Counted from the stretch's first letter, positions 1 through 9,239 are shown. The stretch is 64,000 nt of DNA from Streptomyces sp. NBC_00377 (GCF_036075115.1 NZ_CP107958.1:6386001-6450000), one strand, 5' to 3'. Notes: a model not told the origin generated them from the sequence alone. Program-made: numbers and translations.

Positions 1-509
1 CCGGCCTTCCACTTCGCCGACGAGGCCCCCGTCCAGAACCACCGGAAGCGCACCGTGCGCCCGTCGAACGAGGCCTTCCCGTCGTAGGCCTTGAAGGACA
101 GCGGCACCTGGGGGGCGTCCACCAGGAAACGTTCGGCCGGCCCGGACCCGGTCAGCCGCGCCCGCAGCTCGTCGGCGTAGTACTCGGCGAGCGTCTCCCG
201 TTCGGCGGGCAGCACGAGCCGGTACGGGTCGCACGCTTCCTTGAGCTGCCCCGCGGCCGCCTCCATCAACGGGTCGGCTCCCGGCCGCGGCTCCGCCTGG
301 AGCACGACCGTCCCGCGTTTGCCGGCGGTCAGCGTGACCCGGCCGATGGCGGCCAGCGGAATCCGGCGCTCGCCCAGTGCGGAGAGCAGCTTGGGCGTGC
401 GCAACCCCCGTTCGTAGCGGATGAGGACGGAATCGGACTCGAACTCCCAGGCGGCATGAAATCCGGCCAGTACGTCACCCATGCGGCTCATCGTATGCGG
501 GACACCCAT
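1..509 (-). CDS. DUF4429 domain protein, 3' end outside window
   Basis: The reading frame enters from the left edge, so the C-terminus is missing. The visible N-terminal 169 or so residues begin MGVPHTMSRMGDVLAGFH and fit the DUF4429 family, cytosolic proteins of unknown function common in Streptomyces. The start at 509 is preceded on the minus strand by GGGGAGG about 9 nt upstream; ATG codons at 491 and 482 are alternatives in the same frame. No signal peptide or membrane segment is visible in this part. The family assignment comes from recognition of the repeated basic/aromatic beta pattern and is not backed by a search. Confidence 0.72.
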   Translation of the reverse strand, partial: MGVPHTMSRMGDVLAGFHAAWEFESDSVLIRYERGLRTPKLLSALGERRIPLAAIGRVTLTAGKRGTVVLQAEPRPGADPLMEAAAGQLKEACDPYRLVLPAERETLAEYYADELRARLTGSGPAERFLVDAPQVPLSFKAYDGKASFDGRTVRFRWFWTGASSAKWKA

Positions 510-549
510 TCTTCGTCCCCTCCCCGCGCGCACCGCAATTCCTGCGTCT

Positions 550-1767
550 CTACGCGCGTCCGGCCTCTGTCGTATCGGACAAACCCGCCGTGCAGGCGGC
601 AACGCCGTGGGCGCACCGCACCGAGTGGTACGCGCCGGTGCCGATCTCGGCGAAGTTGCGCAGACTGTCGGTACCCGGCCGGAAATAGCCTCCGTGGCCC
701 TGGGCGTCCCGCGCGGACAGCACCCGGGCGCCGAACTCCCGCGCCATCGGGTCCTCGCCGTGCCCGAGGCCGCCGACCTCCAGGTGCGGCACGTCCTGCA
801 CCCAGTCGTCGGCGTCCCGCATCGCCCATACCCTGGCGCCGGTTTCCAGTTGGGCCGCGTTCTCCACCCGCATCCCCGGGCTGCCCGCCACCGCGATGTC
901 GGCCACCCGGTCCGGCATGGAGTGCGCGGCCACCCCGCACACCACGGAACCGTAGCTGTGGCAGAACATGGCGACGGGGGCGCTGCCCGGCAGGGCCGTC
1001 AGCAGGGCGTTCAGCCGGACGGCGCCGCTCTCGGCGCGCATCGCGGTGGCCGAGTCGATGCCGAGGCCGTCGGGGGAGGTGTAGTCGGCCCAGGCGATCA
1101 CGGCGGTACGTGTCGAAGGGCTCGCCTCGCCCTCGGCCGCGTACAGGGCCTGGGCCATGCCGACCGGCGCCGAGTACTTGCGGTTCGTGCGCTGGAAGGT
1201 GAGGAGATCGGTGTCGACGCCGGGGACGACGACGGAGATCCGCTCGGCCTTGTCCAGGTTGCCGAACACCTCGGCGACCCGGCCGGAACCCTCCGGGTCG
1301 AAGGCCAGGATCTGCCGGTCGCCGGTGCTCATCGACTCGTAGCGGTGCATGCGCCGACCGGCCAGCTGCTGCCCCGACGCCGTGAGCCGCTTGTCGTGCA
1401 TACGGGCGCGCTCGAGCCGCACCTGCTGGTGCAGGGCCACCCGGTTCGCGCGGTAGCGCAGTTCGGCAGGGGCGCCGTTCATGTTGCCCACGGCGAGCGC
1501 GTAGTCGTGTGCGAGCCCGGTGCGCTGCGGCGCGGTGAGCGAGGCGAAGAAGCGGGCGAGCCGGGCGGGCGCGGAGCCGGGGTCCGGCAACAGGTGGCCG
1601 TTCATCCGGCCGTGTTCCCACGCCGTGCGCGAGCTCTGCAGGGCGGTGGTCTCCCGCTGGTGGCGCAGGGCGGTCCAGCCGGTGGTCGTCAGCATCACGA
1701 ACACCACGGCCAGGGCGGCCAGTGCGCGCCAGACGCCGAGTTGCGGGGAGGTCTCGAAGGAAGTCAC
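550..1767 (-). CDS. Membrane-anchored alpha/beta hydrolase (DUF1023 type)
   Basis: This 405-residue protein starts at GTG and has one N-terminal membrane segment (residues about 14-31), so the catalytic domain is probably outside the membrane or in the wall. The C-terminal half is an alpha/beta hydrolase of the DUF1023 family. The nucleophile elbow is C-H-S-Y-G with Ser271, and a late histidine in the G-H-G-G-Y stretch may complete the triad. The family is annotated as esterase/lipase-like; the substrate is unknown. It stands alone between the DUF4429 gene and the TetR gene, in the same orientation. Confidence 0.85.
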   Translation of the reverse strand: MTSFETSPQLGVWRALAALAVVFVMLTTTGWTALRHQRETTALQSSRTAWEHGRMNGHLLPDPGSAPARLARFFASLTAPQRTGLAHDYALAVGNMNGAPAELRYRANRVALHQQVRLERARMHDKRLTASGQQLAGRRMHRYESMSTGDRQILAFDPEGSGRVAEVFGNLDKAERISVVVPGVDTDLLTFQRTNRKYSAPVGMAQALYAAEGEASPSTRTAVIAWADYTSPDGLGIDSATAMRAESGAVRLNALLTALPGSAPVAMFCHSYGSVVCGVAAHSMPDRVADIAVAGSPGMRVENAAQLETGARVWAMRDADDWVQDVPHLEVGGLGHGEDPMAREFGARVLSARDAQGHGGYFRPGTDSLRNFAEIGTGAYHSVRCAHGVAACTAGLSDTTEAGRA

Positions 1768-1877
1768 TGAAAGGACACACTAGGAGAACGAGAGGGTCTC
1801 GGGTGACCCAAGTGACACGGATCACGTTTGACCGGGCGTGGGGAGGGTCATAAAGCTTCTCAGGGTCTTCGCGACCG

Positions 1878-2504
1878 TCAGGCCTCGCGCCAGTTTCCCA
1901 GCAGCGCGGGACCCACCCCGTCCAGGTACAGGGCCGTCAGTGCCCGGATCCTCTCCAGGCTGAAGTCCGCGCCCGTGGACCACTGGCGTTCCGTCACCCG
2001 CATCACCCCGCTGAACACGGCCACCGCGAGCCGGGGCCGCGGGTCGGCGTCCGGGTCGAGCCCCTCCCGCTCCGCGATCACCCGCGCGAGGTCCTCCTCG
2101 ATCTCCGCCGAGCGCCGCAGGTGTGCGGCGAGCAGCACCGGCGTCGACTCGACCACCCGGTACATGCGCAGATACAGCTCCACGGGCACGACGGACTCCA
2201 CGACCTCGTTGATCGAGTCCCAGCCGTCCAGCACCGCCTGGCGCAGGGCCTCCATCGGCGCCTCGTGAGGGGGGCGTTCGCGCACCGCCTGGACGAACCG
2301 CGCGACCGTCATCTCCACCAGGGCGAGCGCGGCCTCGTCCTTGCCGGCGAAGTAGCGGAAGAAGGTGCGCTGCGAGACGTCGACGGCTTCCGCGATGTCG
2401 TCGACGGTCGTCCCGTCGTAGCCCCGCGAGGTGAACAGCTCCACGGCGGCGCGCAGCAGCGCGTCCCGGGTGCGCTGCTTCTTGCGCTCACGCAGAGTTT
2501 CCAT
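1878..2504 (-). CDS. TetR-family repressor of the adjacent MFS pump
   Basis: A 208-residue TetR protein. The N-terminal helix-turn-helix covers about residues 10-55, with the family pattern of an A-x-x-L-F-x-x-x-G-Y stretch followed by T-V-D-D-I-A and a V-S-Q-R-T-F-F-R-Y-F recognition helix. The remaining helical region is the ligand-binding and dimer domain. It is transcribed divergently from the MFS exporter with only 67 bp between start codons, the usual layout of a drug-responsive repressor and its pump. The start is at 2504; there is no convincing ribosome site, and a promoter sits directly upstream, so the mRNA may be leaderless. Confidence 0.93.
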   Translation of the reverse strand: METLRERKKQRTRDALLRAAVELFTSRGYDGTTVDDIAEAVDVSQRTFFRYFAGKDEAALALVEMTVARFVQAVRERPPHEAPMEALRQAVLDGWDSINEVVESVVPVELYLRMYRVVESTPVLLAAHLRRSAEIEEDLARVIAEREGLDPDADPRPRLAVAVFSGVMRVTERQWSTGADFSLERIRALTALYLDGVGPALLGNWREA

Positions 2505-2571
2505 GATGTGTCAGTTACCGACTTATGAACTCGTTTGTCAATTGTCAGCGGCTGTCACTAACCTCGAACGC
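2505..2571. promoter_or_regulatory. Shared divergent promoter/operator, apparently leaderless both ways
   Basis: Plus strand: TTGTCA (2535-2540), 18 bp, TAACCT (2559-2564), then 7 nt to the ATG at 2572. Minus strand: TTGACA (2541-2536), 18 bp, TAACTG, then about 8 nt to the ATG at 2504. Neither start has a Shine-Dalgarno sequence. The two -35 boxes overlap around TGTCAATTGTCA (2536-2547), which also contains repeated TGTCA half-sites, so a single bound TetR dimer could block both promoters. Promoter calls are by eye. Confidence 0.55.
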
Positions 2572-4191
2572 ATGACCAGTCAGACCACCATCGACACGAC
2601 GGGGCCGGGCGGCAAGGCACCGGCAGACCCGTCGGACGGGCGGCCCGCCAAGGGGCTGCGCGGCCACCAGTGGCTCACCCTCATCACCGTCGCCGTCGGC
2701 GTCATGATGGTGGCCCTCGACGGCACCATCGTGGCCATCGCCAACCCGGCCATCGCCAGCGACCTGGGCGCCACCTTCGCCGAGGTCCAGTGGATCACCA
2801 ACGCCTACTTCCTGGCCCTCGCCGTCTCCCTGATCACCGCGGGCAAGCTCGGTGACCGCTTCGGCCACCGCCAGACCTTCCTCATAGGCGTCGTCGGCTT
2901 CGCCGCCGCCTCCGGGGCCATCGGCCTGTCCGGCAGCATCGGCGCGGTCGTCGCCTTCCGCGCGCTCCAGGGCCTCTTCGGCGCGCTGCTGATGCCGGCC
3001 GCGCTCGGTCTGCTGCGCGCGACCTTCCCGGCCGAGAAGCTCAACATGGCCATCGGTCTGTGGGGCATGGTCATCGGCGCGTCCACCGCCGGCGGCCCGA
3101 TCCTCGGCGGCGTCCTCGTCGAGCACGTCAACTGGCAGTCGGTGTTCTTCATCAACGTGCCGGTCGGCGCCCTCGCCCTGCTCCTCGGCGGGCTGATCCT
3201 GCTCGACCACCGTGCCGAGAACGCCCCGCGCTCCTTCGACCTCCTGGGCATCGCCTTCCTCTCCGGCGCGATGTTCTGCCTGGTCTGGGCCCTGATCAAG
3301 GCTCCCACCTGGGGCTGGGCGGACGGCGCGACCTGGGCGTTCCTGGTCGGCTCCGTCGTGCTCTTCGCGGCCTTCGCCTTCTGGGAGACCAAGGTCAAGG
3401 AGCCGCTCATCCCGCTGGGCCTGTTCCGCTCGGTCCCGCTGTCGGCGGGTGTGGTCCTCATGGTCCTGATGGCGATCGCCTTCATGGGCGGTCTGTTCTT
3501 CGTGACGTTCTACCTCCAGAACGTGCACGGCATGAGCCCGATCGACGCCGGCCTGCACCTCCTCCCGCTGACCGGCATGATGATCGTCGGCTCCCCGCTC
3601 GCGGGCGCCGCGATCACCAAACTGGGCCCGCGCATCCCGCTGGCGGGCGGTATGGCCGCCACGGCGATCGCCATGTACGGCATGTCCACGCTGGAGACGG
3701 ACACCGGCAGCGGTCTCATGTCGATCTGGTTCGCCCTCCTGGGCTTCGGCCTCGCGCCGGTCATGGTCGGCGCGACGGAGGTCATCGTCGGCAACGCACC
3801 CATGGAGCTGTCGGGCGTGGCGGGCGGTCTCCAGCAGGCGGCCATGCAGATCGGCGGCAGCCTCGGTACGGCCGTGCTCGGCGCCGTGATGGCCTCCAAG
3901 GTCGACGGCGACCTGCCCGCCAACTGGAAGGGCGCGGGCCTGCCGGAGCTCACCCCCGCCCAGCTGGACCAGGCCTCGGAAGCGGTCCAGGTCGGGGTGG
4001 CACCGGTGGCGAAGGGCACTCCCGCCGAGATCGCCGCGAAGATCACCGACGTCGCCCACGACACGTTCATCTCCGGGATGAGCCTCGCCTCCCTGGTCGC
4101 GGCCGGGGTGGCCGTCGTCGCCGTGTTCGTCGCGCTGCTCACCAAGCGGGGCGAGAACGCGGAGGCGGGTGCGGGCGTGGGGCACATCTGA
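2572..4191 (+). CDS. MFS multidrug efflux transporter, DHA2 (14-TM) family
   Basis: A 539-residue integral membrane protein of the EmrB/QacA branch. The first helix carries the D-G-T-I-V-A-I-A-N-P signature of DHA2 antiporters, and the loop 2-3 motif G-K-L-G-D-R-F-G-H-R is present at about residues 90-100. About 14 hydrophobic helices are visible. It probably exports a hydrophobic drug or metabolite using the proton gradient. The start at 2572 is chosen because the protein then begins with a normal cytosolic tail and because a promoter ends 7 nt upstream; longer reading upstream would run through the promoter. Divergent from its likely TetR regulator. Confidence 0.93.
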   Translation: MTSQTTIDTTGPGGKAPADPSDGRPAKGLRGHQWLTLITVAVGVMMVALDGTIVAIANPAIASDLGATFAEVQWITNAYFLALAVSLITAGKLGDRFGHRQTFLIGVVGFAAASGAIGLSGSIGAVVAFRALQGLFGALLMPAALGLLRATFPAEKLNMAIGLWGMVIGASTAGGPILGGVLVEHVNWQSVFFINVPVGALALLLGGLILLDHRAENAPRSFDLLGIAFLSGAMFCLVWALIKAPTWGWADGATWAFLVGSVVLFAAFAFWETKVKEPLIPLGLFRSVPLSAGVVLMVLMAIAFMGGLFFVTFYLQNVHGMSPIDAGLHLLPLTGMMIVGSPLAGAAITKLGPRIPLAGGMAATAIAMYGMSTLETDTGSGLMSIWFALLGFGLAPVMVGATEVIVGNAPMELSGVAGGLQQAAMQIGGSLGTAVLGAVMASKVDGDLPANWKGAGLPELTPAQLDQASEAVQVGVAPVAKGTPAEIAAKITDVAHDTFISGMSLASLVAAGVAVVAVFVALLTKRGENAEAGAGVGHI

Positions 4192-4325
4192 CGGTTCCTC
4201 AACCCTGACGGAACTTCAACGAATTTCCCCTATCAGGGTGACGACGCTAAAGGTTCCTCGCCTCCGGGTCCCGCCACAGGTCACAGTGGGTCATGCCCTC
4301 CGGAGGGGAGGGCGGCCCGGGCCGC

Positions 4326-4354
4326 GGCGCGCTGCCGGAGGGGGGCAGCGCGCC
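4326..4354 (+). terminator. Hairpin terminator after MFS gene
   Basis: Perfect 11-bp stem GGCGCGCTGCC / GGCAGCGCGCC with a 7-nt loop, in the 247-bp gap between the MFS gene and the next gene. No T-run follows, as is usual in Streptomyces. Confidence 0.6.
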
Positions 4355-4438
4355 GACTGTCCGGCAACTGCGGGGAATATTGCGCGTGTCGCGGGTACCC
4401 GACTATCAACACATCCCCGGTAACCAGGGAGTTGTTCG

Positions 4439-4744
4439 ATGGCCGGCTTCGGAAACGGCACGCGCAGGTACCCCCGCTCACGTGGCCGCATGGGGTCACG
4501 GACCGGGCCGGATCGCGCGACGCTCGGCATCGTCGGCCTCGTGTGCGCGGTCGCCGGATTCTTCGCATTGGGGATCGTCCTCGGTCCCGCGGCGATCGTC
4601 TGCGGATGGCTGGCCATGGGCCGCAGTTGGGCGGGCTCCCGTCCGGTACCGGCCCTGGTCGCCGTCGCCCTCGGCGCGATCGACACCCTGCTGGCGATCA
4701 TCTGGCTGGCGGGAGCGACGGGAACGGGCAACGGGCTGCTTTAG
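4439..4744 (+). CDS. Small two-helix membrane protein (DUF4190-like)
   Basis: A 101-residue protein with a basic, arginine-rich N-terminus (about 25 residues) followed by two hydrophobic segments (about 28-58 and 70-92). Paired membrane helices with a G-P-A-A-I-V-C-G-W-x-A-M-G turn are typical of DUF4190 proteins, whose function is not known. The start has AGGGAG about 8 nt upstream. It lies alone between two hairpins, so it is probably transcribed as a single gene. Confidence 0.75.
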   Translation: MAGFGNGTRRYPRSRGRMGSRTGPDRATLGIVGLVCAVAGFFALGIVLGPAAIVCGWLAMGRSWAGSRPVPALVAVALGAIDTLLAIIWLAGATGTGNGLL

Positions 4745-4765
4745 GGCCGGCCGTCGCCTTCCCGT

Positions 4766-5548
4766 CTACCCGGAGCGGTGGTGGGTGGGCACGGGCGCGG
4801 GTCCAGGGGGCAGAGCCCCCGGGGGCCTGTCCCGCAGCGCCACCACCTCCGCCCGCAGCGCCCGCACCTCCTCCGTCAGCGCGCGGATCGCCTCCGTCTG
4901 GGCCCGCTCCTCGACGTCGTCCTTGTCGAACCGGGCGATGAACCAGGCCGCGATGTTCGCGGTCACCACACCCAGCAGCGCGATCCCGGACAGCATCAGC
5001 CCGACGGCGATGATGCGCCCCAGCCCGGTGGTCGGCGCGTGGTCCCCGTACCCCACCGTGGTCATCGTCGTGAACGACCACCACAGTGCGTCACCCAGCG
5101 TGCGGATGTTCCCGTCCGGCGACTCCCGCTCCACCGACAGCACGGCGAGCGATCCGAACATCAGCAGCCCGACGACCGCCCCCACCACGTACGTCGTCAT
5201 CCGGATCTGCGAGGCCATCCGCGCCCGCCGCCCCACCAGCAGGAGCGTCGAGACCAGCCGCAGCAGCTTCAGCTGCTGCACCATCGGCAGCACCACCGCG
5301 CACAGGTCCAGCCAGTGCGTACGCACGAACAGCCGCCGGTCGGGCGTCAGCGCCAGCCGCACCCCGTAGTCCACCGCGAACGCCCCCCACACCACCCACT
5401 CCACCCCCGTGCAGGCGGCGGTCAGCGCATGGTCGGCCGAGGTGTCCACGATCGGGACGGCGTAGGCGACGGCGAACACCACAGCGAGGGCCAGCAAAGG
5501 CCGCTGAGTCCACAACTCCCACCGGCCCTGCGCCGACTGTTCTCGCAT
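4766..5548 (-). CDS. Voltage-gated-type potassium channel
   Basis: The selectivity filter T-V-G-Y-G-D is at residues 164-169 of a 260-residue protein. About six hydrophobic segments and an S4-like R-x-x-R-L/basic stretch (K-L-L-R-L-V and G-R-R-A-R-M) precede it, as in Kv/ion-transport family channels. A coiled coil (E-E-R-A-Q-T-E-A-I-R-A-L) follows the last helix and probably drives tetramer assembly. An upstream in-frame ATG at 5599 lies inside the aceE terminator stem, so the ATG at 5548 is preferred. A TACTAT box ends 6 nt before it, which suggests a leaderless message. Expected to conduct K+ across the cytoplasmic membrane. Confidence 0.88.
   Translation of the reverse strand: MREQSAQGRWELWTQRPLLALAVVFAVAYAVPIVDTSADHALTAACTGVEWVVWGAFAVDYGVRLALTPDRRLFVRTHWLDLCAVVLPMVQQLKLLRLVSTLLLVGRRARMASQIRMTTYVVGAVVGLLMFGSLAVLSVERESPDGNIRTLGDALWWSFTTMTTVGYGDHAPTTGLGRIIAVGLMLSGIALLGVVTANIAAWFIARFDKDDVEERAQTEAIRALTEEVRALRAEVVALRDRPPGALPPGPAPVPTHHRSG
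4790..4832. repeat. Streptomyces-type palindromic element inside K+ channel 3' end
   Basis: A run of C/G blocks around GGGGGCAGAGCCCCC forms a hairpin and resembles the interspersed palindromes often found near gene ends in Streptomyces. Here it is read as the proline-rich C-terminal tail of the channel gene. Confidence 0.35.
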
Positions 5549-5572
5549 GCTCGCATAGTAAAGAACGAGTAA

Positions 5573-5602
5573 GGGGTGGCGGAGCCACAGCTCCACCACC
5601 CC
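5573..5602 (-). terminator. Terminator of aceE
   Basis: Stem of 13 bp with one mismatch (5573-5585 against 5590-5602) and a CACA loop, 38 bp past the aceE stop codon. Confidence 0.75.
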
Positions 5603-5639
5603 TCGCTCGCCCCTCGGTCATCCCAGGGAGCGCCCGGCG

Positions 5640-8387
5640 CTACGCGTCGCCGCCCGCCGCCCCCGGGTCGGCCGCCGAGACGTCGAGCAGCTGGTACCGG
5701 TCGATGGCCTGCTTCAGCAGCGAGCGGTCGACCCTGCCCTCCTTCGCGAGCTCGGTCAGCACCCCCACGACGATCGACTGGGCGTCGATGTGGAAGAAGC
5801 GGCGGGCCGCCCCGCGGGTGTCCGCGAAGCCGAAGCCGTCCGCGCCCAGCGACTGGTAAGGGCCCGGCACCCAGCGTGCGATCTGGTCCGGCACCGACCG
5901 CATCCAGTCGGAGACGGCCACGAACGGGCCCTCGGCCCCGCTCAGCTTGCGCGTCACGTAGGGCACCCGCTGTTCCTCCTCCGGGTGCAGCAGGTTGTGC
6001 CGCTCGACCTCGACGGCCTCGCGCCGCAGCTCGTTCCAGGAGGTCGCCGACCAGACGTCCGCCTTGACGTTCCAGTCCTCGGCGAGGATCTTCTGCGCCT
6101 CGACCGCCCAGGGGACGGCCACACCGGACGCGAGGATCTGCGCCGGGATCGACCCCGAGGTGCCCTCGCTGAAGCGGTAGACGCCCTTCAGGATGCCCTC
6201 GACGTCCACGTCCGCCGGCTCGGCCGGATGCCGGATCGGCTCGTTGTAGACGGTCAGGTAGTAGAAGACGTCCTCGCCGTGCGGGTGTTCGGCGGAGCTG
6301 CCGTACATCCTGCGCAGACCGTCCTGCACGATGTGGGCGATCTCGAAGCCGAACGCCGGGTCGTAGGCGACACAGCCCGGGTTCGTCGAGGCGAGCAGCT
6401 GGGAGTGGCCGTCCGCGTGCTGGAGGCCCTCACCGGTCAGGGTCGTACGCCCGGCGGTCGCACCCAGTACGAAACCGCGCGCCAGCTGGTCCGACATCTG
6501 CCAGAACTGGTCGCCGGTGCGCTGGAAACCGAACATCGAATAGAAGACGTAGACCGGGATCAGCGGCTCGCCGTGGGTGGCGTACGCCGAGCCCGCCGCG
6601 ATCAGGGAGGCCGTGCAGCCGGCCTCCGAGATGCCGTCGTGCAGCATCTGTCCGGTCGGCGACTCCTTGTAGGCGAGCAGCAGCTCACGGTCGACCGACT
6701 CGTACTGCTGACCGAGCGGGTTGTAGATCTTCGCACTGGGGAAGAAGGAGTCCATGCCGAAGGTGCGGTACTCGTCCGGCGCGATCAGCACGAAGCGCTT
6801 GCCGAGCTCCTTGTCCCTCATGAGGTCCTTGAGGAGCCGCACAAAGGCCATGGTTGTGGCGATGGACTGCTGACCCGAACCCTTCTTCACACTCGCGTAC
6901 GTCTTTTCGTCGGGCAGCGTGAGTGGTTTCGACCGCACCACACGGGTCGGGACGTAGCCGCCGAGACTCTTGCGGCGGTCGTGCATGTACTGGATCTCCT
7001 CCGAGTCCCGACCGGGGTGGAAGTACGGCGGGAGGCCGCCCTCCAGCTCCTTGTCGGGAATCGGCAGGTGCAGCCGGTCGCGGAAGCCCTTGAGGTCGGC
7101 GACCGTCAGCTTCTTCATCTGGTGCGTGGCGTTGCGGCCCTCGAAGTTCGGCCCCAGCGTCCAGCCCTTGACCGTCTTGGCGAGGATCACCGTCGGCTGG
7201 CCGGTGTGCTCCACGGCCGCCTTGAACGCCGCGTAGATCTTGCGGTGGTCGTGACCGCCACGGCCGAGGTGCAGGATCTGGTCGTCGGTCATGCCCTCGA
7301 CCATCGCGCGCAGCCGGTGGTCGTCACCGAAGAAGTGGTCGCGGATGTAGGAACCGGACTCGGTGGCGTAGGTCTGGAACTGGCCGTCCGGCGTCGTGTT
7401 CATCCGGTTGACGAGGGTGCCGTCGCGGTCCTGGGCGAGCAGCGGGTCCCAGGAGCGGTCCCAGATCAGCTTGATCACGTTCCAGCCGGCGCCCCGGAAG
7501 ACCGACTCCAGTTCCTGGATGACCTTGCCGTTGCCGCGCACCGGGCCGTCGAGGCGCTGGAGGTTGCAGTTGACGACGAAGGTCAGGTTGTCCAGGCCCT
7601 CACGTGCGGCGATGGTCAGCTGGCCGAGCGACTCCGGCTCGTCCATCTCGCCGTCGCCGAGGAATGCCCACACCTGCGACTTCGAGGTGTCGGCGATCCC
7701 GCGCGCGTGCATGTAGCGGTTCATCCGCGCCTGGTAGATCGCACCGATCGGGCCGAGGCCCATCGACACGGTCGGGAACTCCCAGAAGTCCGGCATCAGA
7801 CGCGGGTGCGGGTACGAGGACAGCCCGTGCGGCGCCTTCGACTTCTCCTGGCGGAACCCGTCCAGGTTCTGTTCGCTCAGCCGGTCGAGCAGGAACGCGC
7901 GGGCGTAGATGCCCGGAGAGGCGTGTCCCTGGAAGAAGACCTGGTCGCCGCCGTCGCCCTCGTCCTTGCCCCGGAAGAAGTGGTTGAAGCCGACGTCGTA
8001 GAGGGACGCCGAGGAGGCGAAGGTGGCGATGTGACCGCCCACCCCGATGCCCGGCCGCTGGGCCCTGGACACCATCACGGCCGCGTTCCAGCGGGTCGCG
8101 TTCAGGATCCGGCGCTCGATCTCCTCGTTGCCGGGGAAGAAGGGCTCGGCCCGGGTGGGAATGGTGTTGACGTAGTCCGTGCTGCGCATCTCGGGCACGG
8201 CCACGCGCTTCTCGCGGGCCCGTTCGATCAGCCGGAGCATCAGATAGCGGGCCCGCTCCCGGCCGCGCTCGTCGATCGCGGCGTCGAGGGAGTCGAGCCA
8301 CTCCTGGGTTTCCTCGGGATCGAAGTCAGGAACCTGACTCGGAAGGCCGCCAATGATGATCGGGTTGCGATCGGATCCGGAAGCCAC
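5640..8387 (-). CDS. aceE: Pyruvate dehydrogenase E1 component (homodimeric type)
   Basis: A 915-residue protein, close to the usual 885-930 of the homodimeric E1. It decarboxylates pyruvate with thiamine diphosphate and passes the acetyl group to the E2 lipoyl domain, feeding acetyl-CoA to the TCA cycle in the cytosol. The ThDP/Mg motif starts G-D-G-E-M-D-E-P-E-S at about residue 244 and ends at N-C-N-L-Q-R-L-D about 30 residues later. The transketolase-like pyrimidine domain (about 500-700) is intact. The start is GTG with AAGGA 5 nt upstream. DUF3052 and ahpE lie divergently upstream, an arrangement also known from mycobacteria. It has its own terminator. Confidence 0.97.
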   Translation of the reverse strand: MASGSDRNPIIIGGLPSQVPDFDPEETQEWLDSLDAAIDERGRERARYLMLRLIERAREKRVAVPEMRSTDYVNTIPTRAEPFFPGNEEIERRILNATRWNAAVMVSRAQRPGIGVGGHIATFASSASLYDVGFNHFFRGKDEGDGGDQVFFQGHASPGIYARAFLLDRLSEQNLDGFRQEKSKAPHGLSSYPHPRLMPDFWEFPTVSMGLGPIGAIYQARMNRYMHARGIADTSKSQVWAFLGDGEMDEPESLGQLTIAAREGLDNLTFVVNCNLQRLDGPVRGNGKVIQELESVFRGAGWNVIKLIWDRSWDPLLAQDRDGTLVNRMNTTPDGQFQTYATESGSYIRDHFFGDDHRLRAMVEGMTDDQILHLGRGGHDHRKIYAAFKAAVEHTGQPTVILAKTVKGWTLGPNFEGRNATHQMKKLTVADLKGFRDRLHLPIPDKELEGGLPPYFHPGRDSEEIQYMHDRRKSLGGYVPTRVVRSKPLTLPDEKTYASVKKGSGQQSIATTMAFVRLLKDLMRDKELGKRFVLIAPDEYRTFGMDSFFPSAKIYNPLGQQYESVDRELLLAYKESPTGQMLHDGISEAGCTASLIAAGSAYATHGEPLIPVYVFYSMFGFQRTGDQFWQMSDQLARGFVLGATAGRTTLTGEGLQHADGHSQLLASTNPGCVAYDPAFGFEIAHIVQDGLRRMYGSSAEHPHGEDVFYYLTVYNEPIRHPAEPADVDVEGILKGVYRFSEGTSGSIPAQILASGVAVPWAVEAQKILAEDWNVKADVWSATSWNELRREAVEVERHNLLHPEEEQRVPYVTRKLSGAEGPFVAVSDWMRSVPDQIARWVPGPYQSLGADGFGFADTRGAARRFFHIDAQSIVVGVLTELAKEGRVDRSLLKQAIDRYQLLDVSAADPGAAGGDA

Positions 8388-8801
8388 GCTGTTCCTTACC
8401 TGTCAGAGGGCTGTGTGGGGCTGTGGGACTGTTCTTCTCGTGTGGTCGCCTCGCGGGTGCCTCGCGGGGCGTCTCGCTCACTCTCCAGTGCCTGCACCGC
8501 CCCCATCGTGTACCTAGGGGCCGCAAACGTCATCTCTACCCCGAGGTAACCGGCACCCGTTCGAATCTCGTACCCTTGGATGGTTCTCAAATGCGCAAAC
8601 AGGGCAGATAGGTGTGGTGTACGTCACCATCCGTCCGAATCGCGTGCCTGGAGTTGCGTCGACACGGCCAGGATCGTCACCGTTTCGGCGGTCCGAACCG
8701 CCGGGTACTTGCGCGATCCGTCCCGCCCGTGTGGACTACGGCCAATGCTTCGCGCACGCGCGTGGCTGAGACATTCCCGAATCATGATCAGGAGGCAACC
8801 C
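8388..8801. promoter_or_regulatory. Divergent intergenic region aceE / DUF3052
   Basis: 414 bp without a supported gene, containing the control regions of both divergent genes. The first 200 bp next to aceE are unusually rich in CCCC and TCTC tracts. GGAGG is present 7 nt before the DUF3052 start. No promoter hexamers or operator palindrome stood out enough to be placed. Confidence 0.4.
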
Positions 8802-9239
8802 GTGAGCGCGACCGCGGACCACGCGGAGGAGCGGACCAGCCCTGCCGTCAGGCTGGGTTTCCAGCCCGAGCAGGTGGTCCAGGAGATCGGCTACGACGAC
8901 GACGTCGACCAGGAGCTCCGCGAGTCCATTGAGGAAGTCATCGGCAGCGATCTGGTGGACGAGGACTACGACGACGTCGCCGACGCCGTGGTGCTCTGGT
9001 TCCGCGACGATGACGGAGACCTGACGGATGCGCTGGTGGACGCCACCACGTACATCGAAGAAGGCGGGTCGATCCTCCTCCTGACGCCGAAGACCGGCCG
9101 GACGGGATACGTGGAGCCGAGCGACATCTCCGAAGCCTCGACGACTGCGGGTCTGTCGGCCAGCAAGAGCGTCAGCGTGGGCAAGGACTGGAGTGGCAGC
9201 CGGCTGGTGACGCCCAAGGCCGCGAAGTCCAAGAAGTGA
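8802..9239 (+). CDS. DUF3052 protein
   Basis: A 145-residue, very acidic soluble protein (many D and E in the first 80 residues) with a basic C-terminal tail ending K-A-A-K-S-K-K. It matches DUF3052, a family limited to actinobacteria and found next to aceE and ahpE. Function is not established. The GTG start at 8802 has GGAGG at a good distance; an in-frame extension upstream to 8580 lacks coding character. The conserved position between E1 of pyruvate dehydrogenase and a peroxiredoxin hints at a role tied to redox or central metabolism, which is inference. Confidence 0.88.
   Translation: MSATADHAEERTSPAVRLGFQPEQVVQEIGYDDDVDQELRESIEEVIGSDLVDEDYDDVADAVVLWFRDDDGDLTDALVDATTYIEEGGSILLLTPKTGRTGYVEPSDISEASTTAGLSASKSVSVGKDWSGSRLVTPKAAKSKK

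Noticed and set aside
2805..3485. Minus-strand frame inside the MFS gene
   Set aside because: Antisense shadow without a start signal.
5790..8549. A 919-residue open frame opposite aceE
   Set aside because: It mirrors the aceE coding frame in GC-rich DNA, has no ribosome site or motif and is full of V, R, H and G.
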